In this document: positions 36,331 to 48,165 of the stretch, one piece after another
Numbering within the stretch: position 1 is the stretch's first letter
How the letters are laid out: the number at the start of each line of letters is the position of its first letter
NCBI GenBank assembly: GCA_022828595.1
Contig: JAKGHH010000002.1
Span: forward strand, 79,022,383 to 79,086,382
DNA: 64,000 bases
Origin: Nelumbo lutea
Lineage: Eukaryota; Streptophyta; Magnoliopsida; Proteales; Nelumbonaceae
Direction: 5' to 3'
Made by a program: the position numbers and the translations under genes
Notes under the pieces: model-generated
The model's input: only the letters and a program-made list of their open reading frames with translations
Database searches by the model: none
What the model was told of the DNA's origin: nothing

Positions 36331-37136
36331 TGAGGTTAGGTCAAGCAGAAAGGATTGGGTCTTAACCCTATCCACTCATAGGGACCAAATTCAAATTAGG
36401 ATTTGAATCTAGTAACCTCCTGATAAGATCAGGAGTGGGCTGATCTAATCTACAGATAGGATTAAGAAGACTCCTTATCCAAATACAGATTTGGATTAGG
36501 ATAACTCCTAATGAGATTAGTAGGTTTCTTAATCACTAAGTAAAGAGGAGAAAACCCTAAATTTTGAATTACAAGAATTTGAACCTTAAGGGTATTCGCA
36601 GAACACACTTTTTCTTGAGATAGGATCTCAAAGAAAACCCTAGAGAGAAGAAAGCTATTCACCACCTTCTGCTCTAGCTTTCTCCTCCAGTTTCAGCTGC
36701 CATCTACTGTTAGTTCATTTTCTCTGTAAGGGAAAGATCAAGAAAGCTTCTTGATATCAATCTTTATTGAAAGGTTGACTGTGTATGGTGCTCATTGCTT
36801 CCATTGAGCTCTTCAGAAGGACCTGGTTCGTGGGATGAACACTGCTGGTTCTGCTTCATTATCACTGTGTCATCTTTAGTGGGAGCAGTTCTTGGGATTT
36901 TCTTTGGGCATGAACACCGACGTTGGGAGATACTGTTTCTCCAGATCAGGTATATCCCTTCCCTTCTCTTTTGGTTCAGATCTAGTTCGGTTTTGGTTCA
37001 AGTCAGATCATTGAATACTGGATTCTAAATTTAGGGAATATGATTTCCAATTGGAAGATAGGTAAGAAATTTTTGAAATTCGCCCACCCATTCTGCACCC
37101 TTTTGGCATCCATACGATGTATCATACCATTCTTTC

Positions 37137-38035
37137 ACCTACATCATTCCTAATGAGCAAGATGTTGTCTACATACAAAACTCAAAATGTAACCTTATCT
37201 CCCACTGATTTTCTATAAATACATGGCTCATCTCGATTTTGCTCAAAGTCAAATTATTTGATGGTAGAGTCAAATCGGATGTTCCAACTTCTTGAAACTT
37301 GCTTAAGTCCATAAATGGATCGGTTAAGTTTACACATAATGTGTTCCTGACTTGTAGCAACAAAGCCTTACGGTTGCTGCATATAGATATATTCAATAAG
37401 ATCTATGTTCAAGAATGTGGTTTTGACATCCATATGCCAAATCTCATAGTTATAGTGTGCTTCTACAAGTAGTGGGATCCATATGGATTTAAGCATGACC
37501 ACTGGCGAAACGGTTTCTTCATAATCGATTCCCTCTTTCTGAGTGTACCCTTTCACTATAAGACAAGTTTTGTAGGTCTCAACCTTCCCATCGAGGCCCT
37601 TCTTCCTCTTTTAGATCCATTTGCAACCAATTGCTTTCACCCTAGGGGGTGGGTCTACCAGAGTCCAGACACTGTTGGTTTCCATTGAGTCCATCTCAAC
37701 TCTCATGATATCTACCCATTTCAAAGAATCTATGTCTAACATATCTTTCGCATAAGTCAAGGGATCTTCCTTACTGATCATGGCTTCCTTCAAGTAACTT
37801 TCTTGATCATAGACGTAATGAACTAGAGGTCTAGAAAACCAGGTAGATCTTCTAAGTTGGGTATTATCTAGAACCTGTGGAACATCTCCCACTACTCCTG
37901 AGCTCTCCTCATCAAGAACAATTTTCTAACGATGATTGTCTAGGATGTAATCTTCTTCCAAGAAGTAGGCATTTCGACTAAAAAACACATTTTGCTCTCT
38001 TGGGTCATAGAAAAAGTATCCTTTAAAGCCTTTGG
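37137..38035 (-). pseudogene. pol: Copia W integrase end and RT 5' half
   Basis: W's pol continues here between solo LTR S1 and element D/E. 37611-37892 covers the RT linker (SRPLVHYVYDQESYLKEAM) and MLDIDSLKWVDIMRVEMDS. 37368-37556 holds GYTQKEGIDYEETVSPV and HMDVKTTFLNIDL. 37169-37396 holds the next RT block up to the active site, which reads YVDN near 37160-37175, so one catalytic Asp is replaced. Stops and shifts lie between these blocks. The RT continues for only some 45 bases on the far side of S1 (15025-15068). Confidence 0.85.
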
Positions 38036-39912
38036 TGTTAGATATTTATGCATGCCCTTAGCTTCAATCAAGATGATGTACTTTATGAGTTTATTGTAAA
38101 TGAATAAAAGTACATATTTGATTCATGTTCCCTTGGTATGTTTCTATGTAATACCCTTAAACTGGATACTTAATGAGACTTGTGTTAGTTTAGAATGCTC
38201 ACAGCCAGTGGGTCGGTCTGGGGAGACCTATCCTGACAAGGCTGACACTATGGTGCCACCAAGTCGGTTGGGGTGGCCTATCTCAGCTACCAGGGTGAAA
38301 CCCTAGGCACAGTGTAGGATTAATTGAATCGTTGAACTGGACCAGATTTCCAGTATTGCCCTAGACCTTGGAGATTGATGGGCAAAACTGGAAAGTTACA
38401 CCCGACCCCTAGACTCGATTATGATACTGCACTAGGGGTCGGATTGGGTTGTCTTTGATATACCAATCAGTGAGATCCTTAGTGGGGGTCAAAACCTGGG
38501 TATGTTGGGACAGTCTGAGAATTCATCTGAGTGGGTGATCATAGTGATAGAATCAACCCCTTTGTCGGACAAAGGTAATGATCGGGGATGCACTCTCGCT
38601 GATGGAAACCAAGACTGCCGGCAACCGATTTCAATCGTTGAGATTTGTTTTGCAAAGTATATTTTATATGAGATATAAAAGTATATATATTATGGTTTCA
38701 AAATGATTTGCAAAAGGTTTTAATTCCTGGGATCCATATAAGTAGAGAGTGCAACACTGTTCCTTGCAGCCGTGGGAGAGGTCCTCTCTTGTCGGGCAGT
38801 GTGTGATCATTATGGGCTGAGAGGTTAAGTGTAAGACCATTGAGGATTATACCTGATGGGCAAATCTTGCATCTGCCCACAGTCCCTAGGTGTTACAAGT
38901 TGGCTTGGCCCAGGGACCACTTAGGGTAAGTGTTGGGCCCATAGAGACCATGAGATAGTTTTCAGGGGGTGCACTGTCCATAACAGTGTATTCGGCCAGG
39001 CCTTGTAACAAAGGCTGGGCTGAACCCATGTGGCTGATGTGTAGATCAATGTCTGGGTCCCATGCCATACAAGGAAGCCCAACTGGGCAGCAGTTTAGTC
39101 ATTTAAAGGGGCGAATTCTGAGATGGATCAGTTGATAGGATTGGGCCAGACCCTATCCACTTAGAGAGTCCAAAATCTAAATAAGATTTGGATCTGGAAG
39201 CCTCCTGATTAGATTAGGAGATGGCTGATCTGATCTTCAGATAAGATAAGAGTTATCCCTTATCACTTAAAGGGACTTCTAATCCAAATATGATTTGGAT
39301 CACCAACTCCTAATGGGATTAGGAGCTGATCCCTTTGAGATTATAAAAGGAGGAGGGGGTGGCAGCCTTTAGACATGCAACCAACACGCACTTGTCTTTA
39401 GAGCTGAGATCACAAGAAGGGAGAATTCTACACCCTGCGAATACTCTCTTGCCGCCTCCTTCCTGTAGTCGCCGCCTCCAGCAGTTCGATCTCCAGTTCT
39501 TGGGAGAAATCAAGGTTTGATCTTGATACCAATCTTTTGGAGAAAATATTGGTTGGAGTTGTATTCACAAGCCATTCAGTTGATTTTTGTGAAGGGTCAA
39601 GTTCTTTTGGAAAAACACTACTGATTCTACTCCATCCTACACTGCGCCATCTTCAGTGGGAGCAGATTTTGGATCCTTCCTTGGGCATGAACACCTCCAC
39701 TGGGAGATACTTTTTCTCCGTATCACGTATAATCCCTTCCTACTCCTTTTGGTTCAGATCTGGTTCAGTTTATGGTTCAAGAATGATCCATGAAAATATG
39801 ATTTTCTATATAGCGAATGCAATTCCCAATTGAAGGGAGAGAAAAATTTTTGAAATTCGCCCCTTATTCCACAATCTTCAGGTGTCCATGTGATGGATAT
39901 CCTATCCCTTCA
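38036..39912 (+). repeat. 5' LTR of copia D/E
   Basis: 1877 bp, TGTTAGATAT...CTATCCCTTCA. Two palindromic U3 modules (about 39131-39332) lie before the TATA box (39341-39350), and an inverted repeat CCTTTGTCGGACAAAGG lies at 38559-38575. Confidence 0.93.
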
Positions 39913-39913
39913 A

Positions 39914-39945
39914 TGGTATTAGAGCCATGGTTCAAATCTTGAACC
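39914..39945 (+). other. PBS and palindrome of copia D/E
   Basis: TGGTATTAGAGCC (39914-39926) has one change from the iMet PBS. GGTTCAAATCTTGAACC (39929-39945) follows, as in P and W. Confidence 0.88.
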
Positions 39946-40765
39946 AATTTGTTTCAGATCTGAACCTGTGCAAATGGGCAGAAGGCGTTCTACCCTATTT
40001 GCGCAGATATGGGTTTTGGGAAATTTGTTCCCAAAATTGATGGACAAATAATCTGAAATTAATTTTATATAAATCTGATTATTGTTTACAGTAGTTCTTT
40101 ATGATTTTCTTGATTTATGGGTTGTTAGTACAAGAGGAGATCGAATTCTTGGTTTGCGCAGGGAACCTGCAAGATTTGTAGTTTCTTGGTTTATTTATTA
40201 CATTTGGTCCGTAAATAATTTTTTTTTTTACTCAATGTATAGGTATTCGGTCTGATGTAATCATTAATAGAAATAGGAGTTATATTTATTTTTATTTTTG
40301 GATCGAAGATGGCGGCGCAGAGAAGAAGATTTCGCAGATGGGAGAACTACAATCTGCGATTTGCAGTTTATGAAACTACAAACTCTGATCCAACCTCTGT
40401 TTTGCAGGAGGATTTTGCGAATAGCCCTGATTGACTGATTCTTGATTTTCTTTTATTAGTTCATTAATTTCAGATTATTTTCTTGAATTAAAGATTTAAT
40501 TAAAGATCAAACCCTAGACCCATTCGAACCAAGATTGGTTCAAACTGTTTGGACCAAATCTAGGGTTTAATCAAGGCTGAAAGTCAGCCCTAATTTTTTC
40601 ACTAATGGGCCTGAGGATTGATATTTAATTAAATGGTTAATTCAGCACAACCAGTAAAGGCCCAATTTTAAATAGTTAAAACTGCCAAAAGCCCACTACA
40701 AAGTATAAAGCTATATGGGTCGAACTGGGTAACCCCACTTCAGCCCATATACCTAGATAATATTA
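39946..40765 (+). other. Shortened leader of copia D/E
   Basis: Matches the first 0.8 kb of P's leader. The deletion at 40780 removes the downstream part with the two conserved hairpins seen in P, Y and W, as well as gag. No coding region. Confidence 0.8.
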
Positions 40766-41182
40766 ATGGTTAATATTATGAATTTGGTTCCAAACACTCC
40801 ATATGAAATTTGGAATCGAAAGAAAGCAAGTGTCAGACACTTGAAGATTTGGGGTTGTCCAGCACACATTAAAAGAACGAGTACAAACAAGTTGGAATCC
40901 AGGACTAGCCATTGCCTATTTGTAGGCTACCCAAAAGGCTCTGTAGGTTACCTATTCTATGACCCAAGTGAGCAGAAAGTGTTCTACAGTCGAAATGCAC
41001 AACTCTTGGAAACCAATTACATCCTGAACACCCATCGTCAGGAAGTTGTTCTTGATGAGGAGAGCTCAGGAGCAGTGGGAGATGTCCCACAAGTTCTAGG
41101 TAGTAACCAACCTAGAAGATCCACTCGAGTATCCAGGCCACCAGTCCGTTATGGTTATGACCAGGATAGTTACCTGGTGTAA
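40766..41182 (+). pseudogene. pol: Leader-integrase C-terminus fusion ORF of D/E
   Basis: An ATG at 40766 in the leader is in frame with the integrase C-terminal segment (PNTPYEIWNRKKASVRHLK, then [26 protein letters not shown] and the RT linker), so the deletion created a fusion frame of 138 codons. It ends at TAA just before TLTSEEDPVTYAEAM, where the polyprotein would continue. The catalytic core is absent, so it is not an integrase. Translation of the frame is possible but not shown. Confidence 0.82.
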
Positions 41183-42778
41183 ACCTTGACTAGTGAGGAG
41201 GATCCCGTGACTTATGCGGAAGCTATGTTGGACAAAGATACCCAGAAGTGGGTGGAGGCCATGAGAGCAGAGATGGACTCAATGGAGACCAATGGAGTTT
41301 GGACTCTAGTAGATCCACCCTCTGGGGTAAAAGCAATCGGTTGCAAATGGATTTACAAGAGGAAGAAGGGCCCCGATGGTAGGGTTGAGACCTTCAAAGC
41401 TTGTCTGGTGGCGAAAGGGTGCACTCAGAAAGAGGGCATCGATTATGAGGAAACCTTTTCGCCTGTGGCTATGCTTAAATCCATTAGGATCTGGCTAGCT
41501 GTAGCAGCATACCATGATTTTGATATTTGGCAGATGGATGTCAAAACTGCATTCCTGAATGGAGATCATATTGAAGATATCTATATGCAGCAGCTGCAAG
41601 GCTTTATTAATGCAGGTCAGGAAAACATGGTATGTAAACTGAATAGATCCATTTATGGACTTAAGCAAGCTTCTAGAAGTTGGAACATCCGTTTTGACTC
41701 TACTGTCAAATCTTTTGATTTCAAGCAGAACTTGGATGAACCCTATGTCTACAGGAAGTACAGTGGAGATAAGGTTACCTTCTTGGTTCTGTATGTAGAT
41801 GACATTCTACTCATTGGGAATGATGTAGGAATGTTGACTACGGTGAAAGTATGGCTTTCACAGCAATTCTCCATGAAAGATCTTAGAGAAGCCTCCTATA
41901 TACTGGGTCTTCGACTCTATAGAGATAAATCGAAGCGGATAATAGGATTATCCCAATCTGCCTACATTGACAAAATAGTCAAAATATACAACATGGAAAA
42001 CTCCAAAAAAGGAAATGTTCCTTTCAGGCACGGAGTCACTCTCTCCAAGAAGATGTCTCCCAAGACTTCTGAGGAAATTGATGGCATGAAAGACATTCCC
42101 TATGCCTCTGTCATAGGGAGCATCATGTATGCCATGCTATGCACTTGTTCTGACATTGCTCAGGCAGTGAGTGTAGTAAGCAGATTTCAGGCCAACCCAG
42201 GGCAGGAGCACTGGACTGTTGTGAAAAACATACTTAAGTACCTTCGAAGGACAAAAGAGTTTTGTCTAGTATTCGATGGTAGCTCACTACAGATCCAAGG
42301 GTATACAGATGCCGATTTCCAGTCGGATTCAGATGATAGAAAGTCTACATCTGGATATGTTTTCACGATAGGATCATGTGTTGTTTGATGGAAATGAAGC
42401 AAATAGGGTTCCAATGCAGATTCCACGACTAAGGTTGAGTACATTGCCGCAAGTGAGGCTGCCAAAGAAGTCATGTGGATGAAGAAGTTCGTTCATGTGT
42501 TGGGAGTAGTTCCATCCAACACATCATCCATCCCATTGTTGTGTGACAACAATGGAGCTATTGCTCAGGCTAAGGAGCCATGAGCCCACTCGAAGTTGAA
42601 GCACATCGAGAGGAAGTACCACGTACTACGGGAGATTGTTGGTAGAGGGGACGTCCTGATTCAGAAGGTAGCGTCAATAGAAAATGTAGCAGACCCATTG
42701 ACAAAGATACTATCACAAAAAGTGTTTGAGAAACACGTGGAAAGCATGGGACTCCGGCTAGTACCTGATTGGACCTAA
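41183..42778 (+). pseudogene. pol: Copia D/E RT-RNase H
   Basis: One continuous frame covers all of RT and RNase H. It is open from 41183 to 42388 (about 400 codons), then carries four stops in the RNase H part. The first in-frame ATG is within TYAEAML, so it depends on upstream translation. RT motifs: CKWIYKRKKGPDGRVETFKA, QMDVKTAFLNGDH, YGLKQASRSWNI, the catalytic LYVDDILLIGNDVG (about 41786-41830) and ILGLRLYRDKSKRIIGLSQS. RNase H keeps GYTDADFQ, STTKVEYIAASEAAKE and LLCDNNGAI, then HIERKYHVLREIVGRGDV and the terminal VADPLTK. The sequence pattern is Angela/BARE-like. The stops are mostly TGG- or CAG-derived transitions. Confidence 0.92.
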
Positions 42779-42792
42779 GTGCAAGTGGGAAC
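42779..42792 (+). other. PPT of copia D/E
   Basis: GTGCAAGTGGGAAC abuts the 3' LTR at 42793, just after the pol stop codon. Confidence 0.87.
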
Positions 42793-44720
42793 TGTTAGAT
42801 AGTTTTATATGCCCTTAGCTTCAATCAAGATGATATACTTTATGAGTTTATTGTAAATGAATAAAAGTGCATATTTGATTCATGTTCCATTGGTATGTTT
42901 CTGTGTTATACCCTTAAACTGGACACTTAATGAGACTCGTATTAGTTTAGAATGTTCATAGCCAGTGGGGCGGTCTGGGGAGACCTATCTTGACTAGGCT
43001 GACACTGTGGTGCCACCAAGTCGGTTGGGGTGGCCTGTCTCAGCTGCCAGGGTGAGACCCTAGGCACATACAGTGTAGGATTAATTGAATCTTTGAATTG
43101 GATCAGATTTCCAGTATTGCCCTGGACCTTGGAGATTGATGGGCAAAACTGGAAAGTTACACCCGACCCCTAGACTCGATTATGATACTGCACTAGGTGT
43201 CAGATTGGGCTGTATTTGATATACCAATCAGTGAGATCCTTAGAAGGGGTCAAAACATGGGCATGTTGGGATAGTCTGAGAATTCATCTGAGTGGGTGAT
43301 CATAGTGACAGGATCAGCCCCTTTGTCGGATAAAGGTAATGATCAGGGATGCACTCTCGCCGATTGAAACCAAGACTGCCGGTAGCCGATTTCAATCGTT
43401 GAGATTTGTTTTGCAAAATATATTTTATATGAGATATAAAAGTATATATATTATGATTTCAAAATGATTTGCAAAAGGTTTTAATTCCCGGGATCCATAT
43501 AAGCAGAGAGTGCAACACTGTTCCTTGTAGCCAAGGGTGAGGTCCTCTCTTGTCGGGCAGTCTATGATCATTATGGGCTGAGAGGTTAAGTGTAAGACCA
43601 TTGAGGATTATACCTGATGGGCTAATCTTGCATCTGCCCATAGTCCCTGGGTGTTACAAGGTGGCTTGGCCCAGGGACCACTTAGGGTAAGTGTTGGGCC
43701 CATAGAGACCATGAGATGGTTTTCAGGGGGTGCATTGTCCATAACAGTGTATTCGGCCAGGCCTTGTAACAAAGGCTGGGCTGAACCCATGTGGCTGATG
43801 TGTAGATCAATGTTTGGGTCCCACACCATACAAGGATGCCCAACTGGGCAGCAGTTTGGAAGGCTAACTGAATACATAACCTTAAATGGGCCTTAAACCC
43901 ATTTCGAACTGGGCTAATTTGATTAGTCATTTAAAGGGGTGAATTCTGAGATGGATTAGCTAATAGGATTGGGCCAGACCCTATCCACTTAGAGAGCCCA
44001 AGATCAAAATAAGATTTGAATCTGGAAGCCTCCTAATTAGATTAGGAGATGGCTGATCTGATCTGCAGATAAGATAAGAGTTATCCCTTATCACTTAAAG
44101 GGACTTCTAATCCAAATATGATTTGGATCTCCAACTCCTAATGGGATTAGGAGCTGATCCCTTTAAGTCTATAAAAGGAGGAGGGGGCGGCAGCCTTTAG
44201 ACATGCAACCAGCACATTCTTGTCTTCAAAGCTAAAATTACAAGAAGAGAGAATTTTGCACCCTGCGTATACACTCTTGCCGTCTCCTTCCTACAGCCAC
44301 CGCCTCCAGCCGTTTGATCTCTAGTCCTTGGGAGAAATCAAGATTTGACCTTGATACCAATTGGAGTTGTATTCACAAGCCATCCAGTTGACTTTTGTGA
44401 ATGGTCAAGTTCTTTTGGAAAAACACTATTGATTCTGCTCCACCCTGCATTGTGCCATCTTCAGTGGGAGCAGATTTTGGATCCTTCATTCGGCATGAAC
44501 ACCTTCATTGGGAGATACTTTTTCTTCGTATCAGGTATAATCCTTTCCTACTTCTTTTGGTTCAGATCTGGTTCAATTTATGGTTCAAGAATGATCATTG
44601 AAAATATGATTTTCTACATAGGGAATGCGATTCTCAGTTGAAGGGAGAGAAAAATTTTTGAAATTCGCCCCTTATTCCGCAATCTTCGGGCGTCCATGTG
44701 ATGGATATCCTATCCCTTCA
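42793..44720 (+). repeat. 3' LTR of copia D/E
   Basis: 1928 bp, pairs with 38036-39912. TATA at about 44169-44177 and the CCTTTGTCGGA(T/C)AAAGG inverted repeat at 43319-43335. Small indels separate it from the 5' copy. Confidence 0.93.
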
Positions 44721-44725
44721 TTTGG

Positions 44726-45818
44726 TGTAGCTTACAAATAGGTAATGATTGGTCTTAAATTCCAATTTGTCGGCACTTGTTCTTTTAACATGTGCCGGAT
44801 AACCCCAAATCATCACGTGTCTTACACTTGGTTTCTTGTTGGTCCATAGCTCATAGGGAGTCTTAGGAATCGATTTGGTTGAAAATCAATTCAGCACATA
44901 CATAGCGGTCTCCAATGTGTATCCCCAAAAGGATATAGGTAGTTCTAAGTGGACGGAATGTGATCGGACCATAACTAATAGAGTTCATTTTCTCCTCTCT
45001 GACACACCGTTTAATTGTAGTATAGCAGGAAGCTATAATGGTGATACAATCCCATTGTCCTTTAGGTATCCCATGAATTAATCGAAGAGATATTTGCCTC
45101 CTCAATCTGATCGAAGGGCTTTGATCTATCTCCCAAACTATTTCTCGACTTCTTGAACTTTTCAAAGGATTTGGACTTATGTCTCATTAGGTACACGTAA
45201 CCATGCCGAGAGTAATTATAGGTGAAAGTTATAAAATAACAATGTTGGTTGCGTGTCCTAACATTCATGGGACTACATACATCAGTTTGTATCAAGTCAA
45301 GTGTGCTTGTAGATCTTTTAGGCTTTACCATAAATGGCCATTTCGTCATCTTACCTTGAAGGAAAGGTTCACAAGTTGGAAGATCTTTTATAGTTAGAAA
45401 ATCCAAAGGACTATCCTTTACCAACCTTATGATATGATCTATGTTGATATGGCCAAGTCGGTAATGCCACAGGCATGTGAGGTTAACCGTATCACATGTT
45501 CTTTTCTTGAGAATAATTTTTGACATAGTTTCAATTATGTTTGTTTCCCGAGAAGTACAGAGGACATAGAGACCATTCTCAAGTTCTCCGTGAGTAAGAA
45601 ACTTGTTATTCAATTTAATAGTAATCATATCCCTAAAGAGAATAGAATAACCATCCTTGCAAAGTTTTGAAACCAAAATCAAATTTCTTCTTAGGGAGGA
45701 TACATAAAGACAATCTTTAAGTCTCACAATGCATTATCGAAAAACTAAATCTACAGTTCCTATGGCTATAGCTGCAATAGTTGTAGAAGTCCCCATGTAA
45801 AGGATCACCTTGTCATAA
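44726..45818 (-). pseudogene. pol: Copia W integrase and pre-integrase
   Basis: 45062-45727 is open for about 220 codons: the end of protease and pre-integrase (KDCLYVSSLRRNLILVSKLC, HGELENGLYVLC), the HHCC region (LWHYRLGHINIDHI...LPTCEP, where the last Cys has become Phe) and the first Asp motif (DLIQTDVCSPM). 44730-45060 continues with degraded core segments (SELPT-like and the KTPYELWTNKKP-like region), with stops. The protease active site itself lies on the other side of gypsy F, near 48255-48285. Confidence 0.85.
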
Positions 45819-45823
45819 CTCAA

Positions 45824-47147
45824 TGATAAGAATAAAATTTGTCATATGTTTATCCCTCAATATTCAGTATTTTACACTTAATTGGTACCTAATTAGACTC
45901 ATTACTCTTGTATTTTGATTCAGGGTAAACAAGAAGGCGATTGGAAGAAAACAAGGCTAATCGGATGTTTTTGTACAGTTTCGGCACCGATCAGTGATAT
46001 GGGCCTAACTCTCAATTCCGGACTCCGATTTGGATATTTTAAGAAGCACTGGAAAGATAAGGAAAAGGCCCACAACTTTTATATTTTGGGTTTTGGCAGA
46101 ATCAGTCCGCATCAAAGACGAATTCGGGCCCAAAGTCAGAGCAATTTCGCAGCAATGCCCATTTCACAAGCTAAAGCCCATTTCGCAGAGAGTCTTTGAA
46201 GCAAGCCCGAATTGTTAAAGAAGCCCAGTTCGAATTCAAGATCCAAGAGTCCCATTAGAATAGAAGTTGAATGTAATCTCGATAAAAGAGTTTTACCAGA
46301 TTTAAATTCTCAAATTGTAATCCTATAAAGATAAGAGATAAGAAGTTGCGTCTTCATTATGAAGTGTCTGTAAGTTTTTATTTCTGGTTGAAGGGTTAGG
46401 GAAGCCTTGATTCTGTAATATTGTGAGATCTAATTGATTATTTTATTTTAGTTCATTATTTATGGGTATTCATATGTTTTTTGCTAATTAACTATGAGGA
46501 TTATTTTTGTTGATTAAGCAAGAAGGGCCCTTGCTCATTCAATGGAAATAATCTATGGCCGATTGAACCTCCAGTTTCGTATATGATTGGTAGGTTCGAT
46601 CATGGTGGCAACTAACATAAATTGATTGCAAAAAAGTTTTCGATCTATGTTAGGAAAATATATGATCTGATTTAAACAATCCGAGCTTGTGAGATCGCTG
46701 ACCAGAATTGGGTCTCTCCCCTCTTAATGCTATTAATAGGTTAAATCCTAAGAGCTTGTTTAGGACTGCGTATTAATAAGGGAAGCAATCAAAGAGCTTG
46801 TTTTGGTTGTCTAATAATAAGAGTAGAGGCTGGCTGTTAGAGCTTGTTAATAGCTATAACCAATTTATTCATAAACATATGAATCTATCTTTGCATCAAG
46901 GATCAATGCTACGAATCAAAGCTGAACTTGTCCCTTCAATCGGAAACCATCTCCCATCGATTTAATCTTTGTTTTCTGTTATTTTCTGCTATTTTCTTAT
47001 TTTTGTTAGCTTTACAACCCCCCTTAATCCATCTACCTGGAAATAAATCCACCCAATCCTTGTGGAGAATGACCTTGCTCATCACTATCTGCAAATTATT
47101 AACCCAGAGCAAGAATATTTATCTTTGGTTGGGTTTGGCACCCACCA
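45824..47147 (+). repeat. 5' LTR of gypsy F
   Basis: 1324 bp, TG...CA. It shares segments with the LTR of gypsy N and a weaker similarity at its start with gypsy H. It ends ...TTTGGTTGGGTTTGGCACCCACCA, which recurs at 48166-48209. Confidence 0.85.
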
Positions 47148-47153
47148 AAAATT

Positions 47154-47173
47154 TGGCGCCATTGTCGGGGATT
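47154..47173 (+). other. PBS of gypsy F
   Basis: TGGCGCCATTGTCGGGGATT, six bases after the LTR. It is of the Athila TGGCGCCGTTGCCGGGGA type. Confidence 0.82.
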
Positions 47174-47210
47174 GGTGTCCTAAGTAGATTTATTTCCTTT
47201 TTCTTGGTTT

Positions 47211-48165
47211 ATGCCTTGTTCTTCTCATATAGGTGAGCTCCAATATGATCCTGAGATTGAAAACATGGCTGCCAACTCTCAACAGTTCGGCTATAGGCTT
47301 AACCCTCCAGCAAACTATGATAATGAGGTAAACATCTCTTCCCTAGAACAACAAATTGCAAGTCTGACCTCTCTTGTCCATCAAATGGCTGTAGATAACA
47401 TGCAAATGGTGAAGGCTTGCGGGATTTGTTCATCTACGGGACATCCAACCGACATGTGCTCTACACTTCAAAATGAACCCTATGAACAAGCCAATGCTGT
47501 TGGAGGCTTCCCACAGAAGAGATACGATCCCTACTCAAATACCTACAATGCAGGATGGAGGGATCATCCTAACCTTAGCTACGGAGCCAAGCCCTTTGGC
47601 TTCCACCAACAATATCAGTCTAGACCACCGGCTCCACAATATTCATCGTCTAACCCGGGTATGTCTCTAGATGAAATTGTTAAAGCACTTGCAACTGACA
47701 TTCAACAATTTCAACAGGAGACAAGGACAAGCATCCGAAACTTGGGGAATCAAGTCAGCCAATTGGCAACTGCCATGAGTTGAATGGAATCTCAAGTATC
47801 AGGAAGGCTACCCTCCCAGACCATGGTCGACCCTAAGAAAAATTCTAGTGCAATCACTTTAAGAAGCGGAAGGGAGCTAAATAGGCCTAGCAAGGAAGTA
47901 CCTAAGAATACAATTGAAGAAGAAATAGAAAAGGAAGCACCTCCACCCCAAACTCAAGATGCAAGCAGTGAACAACCCCAAGCCATAGTGACAACTCCAC
48001 CCTTTCCTAGCCGCTTTGCAAAATCCAATGAGGAGCAAGAGAAGGAGGAAGTTTTGAACTTGGTGGGAAGGAGGGATTCAGAATTTCCATTACTAAGCAT
48101 CCTGAGAAAGAGGAGTCAACCTTGAGTGCTAAATTGCAGGAAACCGTTGCAGCATTGAGTGGTTC
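47211..48165 (+). pseudogene. gag: Gypsy F gag lacking capsid domain
   Basis: ATG at 47211 gives MPCSSHIGELQYDPEIENM, the normal N-terminus of this gag type. It then jumps in frame to SQQFGYRLNPPANYDNEVN, which in gypsy N comes after the whole capsid domain. The CCHC knuckle (CGICSSTGHPTDMC, residues 69-82) and the RYDPYSNTYNAGWRDHPNLS motif are intact. 47211-47783 is open; a TGA at 47781-47783 separates it from 47784-48125, which carries the LRSGRELNRPS and PPFPSRFAKS segments typical of the gag-protease spacer. Only RNA-binding parts remain. The clean in-frame deletion may predate insertion. Confidence 0.86.

Larger units (their letters stand above)
15074..37131 (+). mobile_element. Copia solo LTR S1, itself interrupted twice
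   Basis: Starts TGTTAGACAG at 15074 and ends CCATTCTTTCA at 37131, flanked by the TSD CCTAC (15069-15073 and 37132-37136) within W's RT. The LTR lies in three parts, 15074-15176, 21150-22196 and 36336-37131, about 1946 bp in total. It is broken by element N (TSD GTATG) and element X (TSD TGAGG). No internal region belongs to it, so a complete element inserted here and later collapsed by LTR-LTR recombination. Its U5 resembles LTR B, not the LTR of P. Confidence 0.88.
38036..44720 (+). mobile_element. Copia element D/E, internally deleted
   Basis: Both LTRs, PBS and PPT are present, with a perfect TSD TTTGG (38031-38035 and 44721-44725) inside W's integrase region. The 6685-bp element keeps the PBS-proximal leader and then jumps at 40780/40781 to the integrase C-terminus and RT-RNase H. 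Gag, protease and the integrase core are absent. The two LTRs differ at several percent of positions by eye. It is the structurally cleanest copia insertion here. Confidence 0.92.

Noticed and set aside
9013..37131. P's 5' LTR paired with S1 as one element from 9013 to 37131.
   Set aside because: S1 has its own TSD (CCTAC) inside W, and its U5 belongs to a different subtype from that of P.
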